Positions 54,023-63,230 of a stretch of 64,000 nt of DNA are shown here, in pieces (the first letter of the stretch is position 1; each line of letters opens with the position of its first letter). The notes under the pieces are model-generated. The model ran no database searches, was not told the origin of the DNA, and saw only the letters and a list, made by a program, of their open reading frames with translations. Location: assembly GCF_001938985.1 (NCBI RefSeq), contig NZ_MKIN01000021.1, forward strand, positions 124,001 to 188,000, read 5' to 3'. The DNA is from Gillisella taibaishanensis (GTDB lineage: Bacteria > Pseudomonadota > Alphaproteobacteria > Rhizobiales > Rhizobiaceae). Both the position numbers and the translations under genes were made by a program.

Positions 54023-54814
54023 ATGGCCTCTGTCAGCGCCTCCGCCCGCCCCCTCTCCTTAGTTGACGGTTTCTCCAGCGGAAATGCTGACCCATGGTCG
54101 CCTGATATGCCGGGCGACGATCGGTTTCCGTTCTGCCGGGGCAAATTGCTGCTGAACGAACCAGACGATGGCGAGGTGATGGCCTGCAGCCGACTTGCCG
54201 ACAAGTCCGTTTTCACAGACCTGATCGACCGCTACGGTGCCAAATATCCCGGCGCCGACAGGCGCGCAGTGACCTCGATGTGGACGCTCTACTATTTCAG
54301 CATCCTGACGATTTCACCGACCGTACATCGCCTCGTCCACGGCCGCCAATTGTCCCTTGGCTTCGAAGATCTGTCGCTTGTCTACAACAGCGAGACCGGG
54401 GAGCCGCAGGCTTTCTTGTTGCCAGACACCGGTCGTGACTGCAGCGACGCACCCGCTATCGCCGATCTGCATGTGCTGCTGCGCGATCACGCCGCCCCGG
54501 CGATTGCCGTCATGGCCGATCACAGCGGGGTTGCACCAAAACTGCTTTGGAATAACGTCGCCGTTTACCTCAACTGGATCATCAAAGAGATCGGCAACAA
54601 GGCAGGACCGCATCTGGCGCAGGAAGCCATCGATATCGTCGGCGCGGAACATTGGCCGGATGGCACCCGCAATCCCCTATTTGGAATGATCCGGCTTGCC
54701 CGCAGGCAATGCGGAATGGACCATTTCCAGCGCAAGGTCTGTTGCCTGCGCTATAACCTGCCCGGCGTTTCCGGCTGCGGCGATCTCTGCCCAGTGCCAG
54801 ACGGCCGCCGTTGA
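54023..54814 (+). CDS. fhuF: Siderophore-iron reductase, FhuF family
   Basis: A 263-residue cytoplasmic ferric-siderophore reductase. The C-terminus carries the FhuF [2Fe-2S] motif C-C-x10-C-x2-C in KVCCLRYNLPGVSGCGDLC. Upstream segments SMWTLYYFSILTISPTVHRL and GNKAGPHLAQEAIDIVGAEH fit the family. It releases iron from ferric hydroxamates, consistent with the hydroxamate-type biosynthesis genes nearby. The ATG at 54023 is chosen; the frame is open to a TTG at 53972. The RirA-type box upstream supports iron control. Confidence 0.87.
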   Translation: MASVSASARPLSLVDGFSSGNADPWSPDMPGDDRFPFCRGKLLLNEPDDGEVMACSRLADKSVFTDLIDRYGAKYPGADRRAVTSMWTLYYFSILTISPTVHRLVHGRQLSLGFEDLSLVYNSETGEPQAFLLPDTGRDCSDAPAIADLHVLLRDHAAPAIAVMADHSGVAPKLLWNNVAVYLNWIIKEIGNKAGPHLAQEAIDIVGAEHWPDGTRNPLFGMIRLARRQCGMDHFQRKVCCLRYNLPGVSGCGDLCPVPDGRR

Positions 54815-54839
54815 CGGCGGCCACCAGCCGACTGGTTTG

Positions 54840-55313
54840 TTATTGCTGCCCGTCCAGTGGGCGAACCAGGAACAGGCACGGAGAGCCCTCGTCCCACAGG
54901 GCCGTCAACACTTCCGCCCGCAGGAACCCATTGTTTTCGTAGAAGGCGCGAGTAGCGTCGTAATGCGGTTCGTCGCGTCCGCGCGGTGCCAGTGTCTTAA
55001 CGGTCAGTAACTTGCAGCCACTCTTGCGTGCGAAGCTTTCGGAAGCTGTCAGCAACCGTCGCCCTACGCCACGGCGCTGATAGGCTTGACGCGTACCGAT
55101 TACGAGGATTTCCATCGCATCCGGCAGATGCGGCCTTAGCATTACAAAGCCCGCCACTGCGTCTTTGTCCATGCAAGCAAACATTGGCAGGCTATCGGCC
55201 ACGTCGGCACAAGCCGCAATCACCTCAGGCTCTGAAAACCAGTCGGATAGTTCCGTCATGATCTCCTGGCACAGGACACCTCGGCCAGAGGTCCATTCGA
55301 CGATTTCCAACAT
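54840..55313 (-). CDS. GNAT-family N-acetyltransferase
   Basis: A 157-residue single-domain GNAT protein. The acetyl-CoA-binding motif A is EILVIGTRQAYQRRGVGRRL, and motif B includes HYDATRAFYENNGFLRAEVL. The substrate is unknown. It converges with fhuF (25 bases between stops) and lies downstream of the ECF sigma gene with a 167-base gap that shows no clear hairpin. A role in siderophore tailoring is possible, but a general small-molecule or protein acetyltransferase is equally likely. Confidence 0.85.
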   Translation of the reverse strand: MLEIVEWTSGRGVLCQEIMTELSDWFSEPEVIAACADVADSLPMFACMDKDAVAGFVMLRPHLPDAMEILVIGTRQAYQRRGVGRRLLTASESFARKSGCKLLTVKTLAPRGRDEPHYDATRAFYENNGFLRAEVLTALWDEGSPCLFLVRPLDGQQ

Positions 55314-55480
55314 ATCAATATATCCATCTTTTAAAACACGTGATGAAAAATCAAGGCGCCACCGAAATCGATGGACGAACTAAAAACGGATGGACGGCGG
55401 CGGAACGCGCCACCCCTCCAAAATCGAGGGCAACGGCAACCCTTTAGAAAATCGGCTCCCTTAACGCACCCGCACGCGTC

Positions 55481-56101
55481 TCACGCCGCGGTCTGCTCGC
55501 GATAGGGCGATGGCGCACGGCCCTGCGTCAGGGGAACTTGCGCTTCGATGTGCTTGGCCTTGCGGGCCTGCGCCCGGCACGGCTGTCCATCCGGGCAAAT
55601 CGCCGCCAGGCACTGGGCGTGGGCATCCCGCAGCAAGCCGCAGACCAGAGCGCAGGACACGCCGGCCTGTCGGGCGATGATGTTTTGCGGCACGCCCTCG
55701 AAGAAATGCTCCTCGTAGAATTTGCGGGTCCGCGCCGGCATCGACTCCATTGTGCAGCGGAAGGCCTCATAGGCCTCTACCTCCTGAAGATGCTCCTCCG
55801 GGCTGCCGTAATCGGAAGCTGTCTCCCCCTCCTCCTCGTCAGCAAACAGGCCGCGCTCATAGCGCAGCCGGCGCATATGGTCGGTCGCGAGGTTGCGCAC
55901 CATCCGCATTACGTAGGAGATAGGCATGACGATGTCCGGCTTCAGCGGCTTGGCAATCAGTTGCAGCAACACATCCTGGACGACGTCCTCCGCGAGCGAC
56001 GAGCAACCGGTGATACGCCGTGCCGCCGCGAGAAGTTTCGGCTTGATCATCAGGGCTAGTTTAATCTGTTCGTCCGATATCGAATGAAAAACATTGGCCA
56101 T
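55481..56101 (-). CDS. ECF sigma factor, iron-starvation type (RpoI/PvdS-like)
   Basis: A 206-residue ECF sigma factor. Region 2 contains TGCSSLAEDVVQDVLLQLIA and YVMRMVRNLATDHMRRLRYE, and region 4 contains EEHFFEGVPQNIIARQAGVS. A C-terminal tail of about 35 residues with C-P-D-G-Q-P-C is unusual. No anti-sigma gene is adjacent, as in RpoI of Rhizobium leguminosarum, which activates vicibactin genes. A TGA-N9-TCA box lies upstream at 56177-56191. It is transcribed in the same direction as the NRPS and N-hydroxylase genes, and likely activates them. Confidence 0.87.
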   Translation of the reverse strand: MANVFHSISDEQIKLALMIKPKLLAAARRITGCSSLAEDVVQDVLLQLIAKPLKPDIVMPISYVMRMVRNLATDHMRRLRYERGLFADEEEGETASDYGSPEEHLQEVEAYEAFRCTMESMPARTRKFYEEHFFEGVPQNIIARQAGVSCALVCGLLRDAHAQCLAAICPDGQPCRAQARKAKHIEAQVPLTQGRAPSPYREQTAA

Positions 56102-56176
56102 CGTGTTGGGCTCGCCTTGAAATCCCAGATTGAAACCTTGGAATTCCCCTATATTTTTGCGGCACCGTAAAAAACA

Positions 56177-56191
56177 TGATAATAAGAGTCA
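56177..56191 (-). promoter_or_regulatory. RirA-type iron box upstream of the ECF sigma gene
   Basis: TGATAATAAGAGTCA is an exact TGA-N9-TCA IRO motif, 76-90 bases before the sigma gene start. The remainder of the 276-base gap (56102-56377) is AT-rich with no gene. Confidence 0.65.
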
Positions 56192-56377
56192 ACATAAAAC
56201 CAGAGGACGTTCTTGGTTTTCGACAACAAGATTTAACCAACTGTTTTTGAAAGAATATTCCTGACAGCCACTTGTCGTCGGAAGGAATATCCATGCAAGC
56301 CAAGACAGAATTGCAATCCCAGCCCCACAACTTCCCAGCGTCGAGATGACGTCGACGCCGGTGATCGTAAAGCTGGA

Positions 56378-57697
56378 TTATTCCGCTGCCTGACCGAGCC
56401 GGGCGGCGGGCACGGGATCACCATGCTGTCCCTGCCAATGCACAAGTGGCTCCAGCAACTGCAGATCGAAATGGTCATGCCCGAGCAAGGCGTTGACGAT
56501 CACGGCGCTGCGCCAGGCGGCAAGGCTCATCTGCGGCTCGGCGATGCCGTGGCTGTGGCGGCCGGCATTGAGCACGAAGATCTTGTTTTCGGCAGGTCCG
56601 TCCCAGGCCAGCGAGAAGTCCTGGTTGAGGACCGGTTCGCCGAGCGTGTTGTAATCGATGCGTTGCGCATGAGGCTGCAGGAAGGTCGGCAGCTCGAAAC
56701 GATAGCCGGTTGCAGCCACGATCAGGTCGACCTCGACCGTTTCAATGCTCTCGTCGAAACCATTGCGCATGGTCAGTTCGATGGTCTGTCCCTGGCGGCG
56801 GCCGGCCGTGACATCCCGGAACGGACGAAGCTGAATGCCGTCGTCCCCAGCACCGCCACGCTCCAGCCGCCGCTCGTAGAGCCGGCGATAAAGCTTTTTC
56901 AGGGTCGAGGCAGAAATGCCGTCGCTGGCCAGCAACTGGCGGCGGGTATGGGTGATGCGCAGATCTTCCGTCAGTCCGTGGAAGCAATCCATATAGCCGG
57001 GCGTGAAAAGCTCATTGGTGAAAGGCGTCGCATCGAGCGGCTCAAAATTAGGCCGACGGCTGATCCAGAGGACAGAGTCGACACTTTTGAGATCCAGCAG
57101 CGCATCGACGAGTTCAGCACCGCTCTGGCCACCTCCGATGACAGCAACGCGGCGCGCCTTGACGCCACCCAGACGGTGCGCGGCCTCGCTGTTGTGGAAG
57201 ATCATCGACTTCGGCAGATCCTCAGCCCAGGTCGGCAGCGACGGTTTCTTGCCGACGCCAACGGCGAGGTTGCGGGCGACGACACATTCACCATCGACGT
57301 CGAGGGCGAGCGCGCCATCGACCTTATCCATCCGGCGTACCGTCTTGCCGAACGAAAGCGACGGCAGGTTGCGGGCCACCCATCCAAGGTAATCGGCGAA
57401 TTCCTGGCGCGGCACCGCCTCATATTCTGCATTGAGGAACTGGTAGAAGCGCTTGTGGCGCACGAGATAGGCGAGAAAGCTCCAGGGGCTGGTGGGGTTG
57501 GTGCCGGTTACCAGATCCTTCAGGAACGAGGTCTGCATTTCCGCGCCCGGCAGCATCATGCCCGGGTGCCAGGAGAAGGCCGGGCGGCTATCGAAGAACT
57601 GTGCCTTGACCGCCGGGATCGAATCCAACTGGGCGGCGATGCTAAGGTTGAACGGACCAATTCCGGCTCCCGCCAGATCGAGCACGTGGGATGTCAT
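56378..57697 (-). CDS. L-lysine/L-ornithine N-hydroxylase (siderophore biosynthesis)
   Basis: A 439-residue flavin-dependent N-monooxygenase like IucD and VbsO, which hydroxylates the side-chain amine of lysine or ornithine to start a hydroxamate siderophore. The FAD motif is DLAGAGIGPFNLSIAA, followed by the family mark FSWHPGMMLPGAEMQTSFLK. The NADPH motif is VIGGGQSGAELVDALLDL near residue 190, and the FATGY-like motif is VAATGYRFELP. The C-terminus (NAGRHSHGIAEPQMSLAAWR) is close to IucD. Which amino acid it uses cannot be read here. It follows the NRPS gene after 42 bases. Confidence 0.9.
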   Translation of the reverse strand: MTSHVLDLAGAGIGPFNLSIAAQLDSIPAVKAQFFDSRPAFSWHPGMMLPGAEMQTSFLKDLVTGTNPTSPWSFLAYLVRHKRFYQFLNAEYEAVPRQEFADYLGWVARNLPSLSFGKTVRRMDKVDGALALDVDGECVVARNLAVGVGKKPSLPTWAEDLPKSMIFHNSEAAHRLGGVKARRVAVIGGGQSGAELVDALLDLKSVDSVLWISRRPNFEPLDATPFTNELFTPGYMDCFHGLTEDLRITHTRRQLLASDGISASTLKKLYRRLYERRLERGGAGDDGIQLRPFRDVTAGRRQGQTIELTMRNGFDESIETVEVDLIVAATGYRFELPTFLQPHAQRIDYNTLGEPVLNQDFSLAWDGPAENKIFVLNAGRHSHGIAEPQMSLAAWRSAVIVNALLGHDHFDLQLLEPLVHWQGQHGDPVPAARLGQAAE

Positions 57698-57739
57698 GTT
57701 TCACTCCAGACTGAGTTTGAAAATGGGAAAGCGGAAGGT

Positions 57740-60700
57740 TCAGCTCTCTTGCACGGCGAGGTCGAGCCTCTGGGCAAAGCGCTGGTGGAAGCGGGACTTG
57801 CCGATGATCGACAGGTGATTGGTGCCGGGCACGAGTTCAGTGGCCGTGGCATTGGGAGAATGGCGTCGCCAGTCGATGACGCTAAGGCCGCGGGTAACCG
57901 AATCCTCCGCCGAGAACGGATGGATGCGGAATTGCGAGGATTTCAGCTGATAATTGCGGAAAATCATCGCGTTATCGAGCAGGACCCAGAAGATATGCTC
58001 TTCCGAGCCGATATCGGGACCATCCACCGGCAGCAGTACATTGTGCTTGACGATATGGAACAGGAACTGCTCGTAGACCTCGGCGTCCATCGCCGCGAGC
58101 AACCGGTTCCAGTCCTCGCGCATCGGCGCCACCTTCAGCCAGCGCTGCACTGCCTCATGGGTGCGCTCGCGCGCGCCTGGTTCGAACTGCGGCCAGACAC
58201 CGATGGCAAATTCATCGCCCATGTCGCAGACATCGACCATGCCGATCATCTTCAGGTCGATGTCATTGCCGAGCTGCTGGGCCGCCTCATAGGCGAGCAA
58301 TCCGCCCCAGGACCAGCCGAGGAAAGCGCAGGGACGCCCCTTGGCCTGGCGATGGACAGCTTCGGCATAGCGGGCAGTGATATCTTCCACCCGCGTGCTG
58401 AGCGCCGGCGTTTCCGTCAGTGAATAGCAGACGAAACCGGTGGCCGGCTGGTTCGGCCCGAGATAGTCGACCAGCCGCATATATTCACGGGTGCTGACCA
58501 GGAGGCCTGGGAAGCAAAAGAGCGTCGGCCGATCGCCATCACGACGCAGATAGATCGCGCCTAGCTTGTCCTCCTGGCGGTTTTCGTCCATCGCCAGCGC
58601 CAGGTCACGCACGGTCGGATAGTTGAACATGTCGGCAATGGTCAGCGGCCATTTGGGATGCAGCATCTTAAGCCGCGAGACAATGCGCACCGCCGCAAGC
58701 GACTGGCCGCCGGCATCGAAGAAGTTTTCGGTGACGCTGAGTTCGCTCACGTCGAGGATCTGCTTCCAGACCGCGAGAATAGCCGCTTCCTTATCGTTTT
58801 CAGGGGCGACGATCTCGCGATTGAGCTTCGGCAGCGGAAGGGCGGCGCGGTCGAGCTTGCTGTTCGGCCCCATCGGCAATTCATCGATCAGCATGATATG
58901 CTGCGGCACCATATAATCGGGCAGAACCGTCACAGCAGCGCGGCGCAGATCGTTGACGTTGAGCTCTTCGCCGTCGCGGGGCACGACATAGGCAATCAGT
59001 GCACTACGGCCACTGTCCTGATGCAGCAGCACAACCGCTTCCGCGACTTTGGGGTCAGCACGCAGCGCCGCCTCGATTTCGCCGGGCTCGATCCGGTAGC
59101 CGCGCAGCTTGATCTGGTGATCGACCCGGCCGGCAAATTCCACCGTGCCATCCGCACGCCAGCGACCGAGATCGCCTGACTTGTACATCTTCCCGCCGTC
59201 AGACGAGAAGGGATCGGCAATGAACCGCTCTGCCGTCAACTCCGGCTGGCCAAGATAGCCACGGGCGATACCGCTGCCACCGATATGGATCTCGCCGATC
59301 ACCCCGACCGGCAACGGCTGCAAATCGGCATCGAGCACATAGATACGCCGGTCGCCAACACCGCGACCAATCGGTGCAACGGTCCCTTCAAAGCGGGTTC
59401 CGGCCGGAATTTTCCAAACCATCGGCGTCATGATGGTTTCGGTTGGGCCGTAGCCGTTGATCAGCATCTTTGCCTGGAGATTGTCTGTAAGCAGATCGAA
59501 CACTGCCTGCGACAGCGCTTCACCGCCGAAGGAATAGAGCCGCAATTGCGGAATGCCGCCCTTTTCCGCCGCATATTCGGCAAGGCCGCGCACATAGCTG
59601 GTTGGCAGGCTGGCATTGTTGACGCCGTGCTTGCGCATCAGCGCAAAGGCCTCTTCTGGGGTCGCCAGCTTGTCCGAAGTCAACACCACCCCGCCACCGG
59701 CCATCAACGGCACCATCCAGCGCTCGTGCCCACCATCCGATGTGAAGGGCAGGACGGGATATTCACAGGAGTTTTCGTCCATCTCGTAGATGCGCAGCGT
59801 TGCCTTGCAGTGATGGGCAAGCGGGCCATGGTCGACGGCAACGCCCTTCGGCACGCCGGTCGAGCCTGACGTGTAGATCACATAGGCAAGCTGCTCGGGA
59901 GCGATGGCGGTTTGCGGGGCAACGTCGCTTTCGCCTGAGAGATCAAGCGTATCGAGATCGAGGATTGGCGTGGCAATATCGCGCGGCAGCTCGTTGATGG
60001 AGCGTTTGCGGGAAATCACCAGGGCGAGGCCCGGCGCACTCAGAATGTGGCGATTGCGCGCTTCGGGATGATCCGGCTCAACAGGGGTAAAGGCGCCGCC
60101 CGCCTTCATGACCGCGAGGATGGCGATGATCGCCTCGATGGATTTGGTCAGCGCCACAGCTACCCGCTTCTCCGGACCGATACCCATAGCGATCAACCGA
60201 TGCGCCAGCCGGTTGGCCGCCGCGTCCAGTGCGCCATGGGTGATGGTGCGCTCGCCTTGCGCCACGGCAAAGGCATCCGGCCGCCGACGTGCCTGGGCAG
60301 CGATCACCTCATGCACAGGCGTGCCGTCATCTGGCTGCGGTTGGTCCGGATAGGGTGCGGCAAGCCTTGCCAGTTCCTCTGGCGCCATGAAGGCGATTTC
60401 TTTGACGGGCGTTTCTGCATGATTCCCCAGGGCCTCGAATGCACGGCTGAGATCGCGGCCAAAATCGGCAACCATGATTTCGGAATGGCTGCGCGGGTCA
60501 AAACCCAATGTCAGTGCCAGCCGGCCGGAGCCACTACGCGCAACCGTGACGACAAGCGCCGCATCGCGGCGAGCAGGCGGCTCAATGTGGACCGAAACCG
60601 GCTTATCAGCCATGGCGTGGCCGTCCACCACCAAGGCCGGACGAATGTCGAGAAGCGCACCGATAACGCTGCCGGTGTCGAAACGATCATCGCGTCGCGC

Positions 60701-61732
60701 CAGCGCATCGGCCAGCGTTTCGAACGGCAGGCGATGCGACAGCGCCGCTTCCAGCCCCTCGGCCATTCGGCCGCGCACATCGTCCAGGCTGAGATTGCCG
60801 TGAACTTCGCCAGTTACGACAAGAAGATCCTCACTGCGGGCCACGACCGCGCAATTTGCGGGGCGGGTGACAAGGCCGATACGCTGGCTGGGGCAACCGC
60901 TATAGCGACGCAAAACGACAGCCAGCGCCGCCAAAGCGTTTTGGGTTAGGGCCGCATCATCCTGCGCAATGCTCGGCGCGACTTCGATCTCCACGACCTG
61001 CTCGGACCACGCCAGTTGCGCATCGCCTGAAGCGCTTGCGGTCTGCCCCGGCAGCACGGCAATGGTCTCCTGAGCCGCGAGACGGTCAAACCAGACATCG
61101 ACCTCAGCCTCCAAGGTCGCTCCGCCGGAAACAGCCGACTGGTTCATCCACTTGTAAGCCTCGACAAAGGCACCAGCATCGGACCAGTTTGCCGGCAACG
61201 GGTGCTGGAGCATGTCCAGAAAATCAATGGCCAGTCGGTCCAGAGCGGCGCGGTCGCCGAGCAGCGGATGCAAAGCAAAGAGTGCAGCAACGGTCTTCCC
61301 CGCCTGGCTAAACAGGTAAAAACGGGCGGCTTTATCCTTTTCGAGGTCAATGGCTCTCTCGGCTTCAGCCTGAGCAAACAGGTCGAACGCCTTATCAAGC
61401 GCTTCATCGTCGCCGAGAACCTGCTCCACGAGATCGAAGGCGGGCGCCTGATACGGACTGTCGTTGTTCAAAGCCTGATAGATCGTGCCGCCCTTGCGCA
61501 CCCCGAAGCGGCGCGTCAGAAGCGGATGCCGCCCGATCAGCGCCTCAATCTGCGCGCGAGCGACAGACTGCGCAACTGGCTCAAAGCTGAACCCCAGGAC
61601 CTGCCGTCCGTAAATCGCCTCATGTCCCGTTTGCGACAGAAGCCAAAGCCGTGACTGCTGCGGCGTCAGTGGCCAAGCCTGTCCGCCCTCAGCCTCCGTA
61701 AGGACCGTCGCTGCCCGATCATGAATTGTCAT
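57740..61732 (-). CDS. Single-module NRPS for siderophore assembly (C-A-T-TE)
   Basis: A 1330-residue non-ribosomal peptide synthetase. Condensation-like domain: about 20-450. Adenylation: about 480-1000, with YTSGSTGVPKGVAVDH, GYGPTETIM, YKSGDLGRW, QIKLRGYRIEPGEIEA and NSKLDR. Thiolation: S1011 in FFDAGGQSLAA. Thioesterase: about 1090-1325, S1141 in GWSWGG. The condensation motif HHxxxDG reads HPLLGDR, so the second histidine is proline (P156). Layout and length resemble VbsS of R. leguminosarum, which makes the trimeric vicibactin. It is cotranscribed with the N-hydroxylase. Confidence 0.9.
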   Translation of the reverse strand: MTIHDRAATVLTEAEGGQAWPLTPQQSRLWLLSQTGHEAIYGRQVLGFSFEPVAQSVARAQIEALIGRHPLLTRRFGVRKGGTIYQALNNDSPYQAPAFDLVEQVLGDDEALDKAFDLFAQAEAERAIDLEKDKAARFYLFSQAGKTVAALFALHPLLGDRAALDRLAIDFLDMLQHPLPANWSDAGAFVEAYKWMNQSAVSGGATLEAEVDVWFDRLAAQETIAVLPGQTASASGDAQLAWSEQVVEIEVAPSIAQDDAALTQNALAALAVVLRRYSGCPSQRIGLVTRPANCAVVARSEDLLVVTGEVHGNLSLDDVRGRMAEGLEAALSHRLPFETLADALARRDDRFDTGSVIGALLDIRPALVVDGHAMADKPVSVHIEPPARRDAALVVTVARSGSGRLALTLGFDPRSHSEIMVADFGRDLSRAFEALGNHAETPVKEIAFMAPEELARLAAPYPDQPQPDDGTPVHEVIAAQARRRPDAFAVAQGERTITHGALDAAANRLAHRLIAMGIGPEKRVAVALTKSIEAIIAILAVMKAGGAFTPVEPDHPEARNRHILSAPGLALVISRKRSINELPRDIATPILDLDTLDLSGESDVAPQTAIAPEQLAYVIYTSGSTGVPKGVAVDHGPLAHHCKATLRIYEMDENSCEYPVLPFTSDGGHERWMVPLMAGGGVVLTSDKLATPEEAFALMRKHGVNNASLPTSYVRGLAEYAAEKGGIPQLRLYSFGGEALSQAVFDLLTDNLQAKMLINGYGPTETIMTPMVWKIPAGTRFEGTVAPIGRGVGDRRIYVLDADLQPLPVGVIGEIHIGGSGIARGYLGQPELTAERFIADPFSSDGGKMYKSGDLGRWRADGTVEFAGRVDHQIKLRGYRIEPGEIEAALRADPKVAEAVVLLHQDSGRSALIAYVVPRDGEELNVNDLRRAAVTVLPDYMVPQHIMLIDELPMGPNSKLDRAALPLPKLNREIVAPENDKEAAILAVWKQILDVSELSVTENFFDAGGQSLAAVRIVSRLKMLHPKWPLTIADMFNYPTVRDLALAMDENRQEDKLGAIYLRRDGDRPTLFCFPGLLVSTREYMRLVDYLGPNQPATGFVCYSLTETPALSTRVEDITARYAEAVHRQAKGRPCAFLGWSWGGLLAYEAAQQLGNDIDLKMIGMVDVCDMGDEFAIGVWPQFEPGARERTHEAVQRWLKVAPMREDWNRLLAAMDAEVYEQFLFHIVKHNVLLPVDGPDIGSEEHIFWVLLDNAMIFRNYQLKSSQFRIHPFSAEDSVTRGLSVIDWRRHSPNATATELVPGTNHLSIIGKSRFHQRFAQRLDLAVQES

Positions 61733-62065
61733 TGCTTCCAGTATCCCGCATCTGTTTTGGTGTAGACAGGCAAACGGTCAGTCTTCATGCCCAGCATGCA
61801 TCGCATCATCGAAATCAAACCAAGCCATTATATTTGATAATAAAATTAGAATTGCATATCGCATCGACTGCCGAATGCCGTGTCGAAGCTAGGACGAACG
61901 AGGCTCTGCCAAATTCAGAAAAAAGTTTGAAAAATTAATTTTGCGGATTCTGCTGAATTTCGTCAGCCCCCATTCGTCTAGCGGAAAGTGTGCGAATTTA
62001 TACGCTCGGCTCAGCCTCGTGAGCCGGCATCGGTTACGCGTGCCACGTCGCAAATGGAGATTTAT
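61733..62065. promoter_or_regulatory. Divergent control region of the siderophore genes
   Basis: These 333 bases separate the leftward NRPS from the rightward acyltransferase gene. They are AT-rich at 61825-61865 (ATTATATTTGATAATAAAATTAG) and 61920-61945. No exact TGA-N9-TCA box was found, which fits promoters read by the ECF sigma factor. The small frames here resemble no known protein, and no MbtH-like gene is visible. Confidence 0.45.
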
Positions 62066-63202
62066 ATGGACGCCTCTCTCGCAGCCGCACGATCCAGCAG
62101 CGGCGCGCCTTCGCTTTCCTTTCGCCTTCCCGCCGATGACTTTCGCAGCCATTCACTCGCGCAAAAACAATCTTTGATTGTATTTTTTGATGAGGTCGGG
62201 CTGCGTGTCCGCGACGGGGCTGTAGATGTCGCCCAAGCCCGCATCGACCTTTCCAACCAACCGAAGCTTGTCGTCGATAGCCTTGCGCCGGAGCATTCCG
62301 AAAGCGCCGTGGTTGCCTTGCTTGAAGCGCTTTTCGCCTGCCAGCCTGACATCGCCAACCTTGCGGTCGAGCTACCGCAGCAAGTCGACATCTCGCCGCT
62401 GATCGCCTCAGGCGCGCTGATCACGACCGACACCGGTTTGATAGCCAAGGCACAGGCCGTGTTTCAGCTGGCGAAGCCCTGGCTCGGCACCGTACCACCT
62501 GCCTACCCGGATTTGCCGGTTATGACCAACGGCACGCTGCATCCTATGCGCCCACCGAAGCCGACGGGGGCAGTCTATCGCCGCTTCATCCCCTGGTTAA
62601 ATACGGAACTCGGGTTCCACGTTGCCGACCGCGAAGCGGATCTTCCGCATTTTCATCGCTGGATGAACGATCCGCGTGTCGCGGCGATCTGGGAGGACAA
62701 CGGCACGCTCGATCAGCACCGCGCCTTTATCGATAACCGCCTTGCCGATCCCCGGACTTTGCCGCTGATCGGCACCTTCGGCGGCGTGCCCTTTGGCTAT
62801 TTCGAGCTCTATTGGGCAAAGGAAGACCGGCTTGGGCCGCATTACGATGCAGACGGGCACGATCGCGGCTGGCATGTGGCTGTTGGCGAAGACGCATTTC
62901 GTGGCAAGGCCTATGTCAGCGCCTGGCTGCCATCGCTGATGCATTACATGTTCCTTGCGGACCCGCGCACGAAACGCATCGTCGGCGAGCCGATCCATCA
63001 TCACCAGCAGCAGATCCGCAATCTCGACCGATCCGGCTTTGCGAAGATCAAGCACGTGCAGTTCTCCCACAAGAAAGCCCTGCTGGTGATGCTGCTGCGC
63101 GAGCGCTTCTTTGCCGATCAGTTGCTATCGCCCGACCTGACCGGCCTCACCGATGCCAATGGACAGCAGGTTCTCGGCTCACTTGCCCGAAACGCATTGT
63201 GA
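62066..63202 (+). CDS. Siderophore hydroxamate acyltransferase (VbsA/IucB type)
   Basis: A 378-residue protein with an N-terminal part of unknown fold and a C-terminal IucB/RhbD/VbsA-type acyl-CoA transferase from about residue 180. Family marks are FHRWMNDPRVAAIWEDNGTL, FGYFELYWAKEDRLGPHY, and ADPRTKRIVGEPIHHHQQQI. The enzyme acylates the hydroxylated side-chain amine to form the hydroxamate; the acyl group may be acetyl or hydroxybutyryl. GGAG precedes the ATG at 62066, which decides against upstream starts at 61988 and 62054. It is divergent from the NRPS and leads into the MATE gene. Confidence 0.88.
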   Translation: MDASLAAARSSSGAPSLSFRLPADDFRSHSLAQKQSLIVFFDEVGLRVRDGAVDVAQARIDLSNQPKLVVDSLAPEHSESAVVALLEALFACQPDIANLAVELPQQVDISPLIASGALITTDTGLIAKAQAVFQLAKPWLGTVPPAYPDLPVMTNGTLHPMRPPKPTGAVYRRFIPWLNTELGFHVADREADLPHFHRWMNDPRVAAIWEDNGTLDQHRAFIDNRLADPRTLPLIGTFGGVPFGYFELYWAKEDRLGPHYDADGHDRGWHVAVGEDAFRGKAYVSAWLPSLMHYMFLADPRTKRIVGEPIHHHQQQIRNLDRSGFAKIKHVQFSHKKALLVMLLRERFFADQLLSPDLTGLTDANGQQVLGSLARNAL

Positions 63203-63230
63203 TGGAGCGAGCTGTAATGGAGATGGCGCA

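Noticed and set aside
55314..55480. Anti-sigma or other small gene next to the ECF sigma factor
   Set aside because: No frame with a membrane segment or plausible start is visible in the gap.
56423..58423. Long rightward frame (666 codons) opposite the NRPS and N-hydroxylase genes
   Set aside because: It runs antisense to two genes with clear motifs and has no recognisable domain; such frames arise from high GC codon bias.
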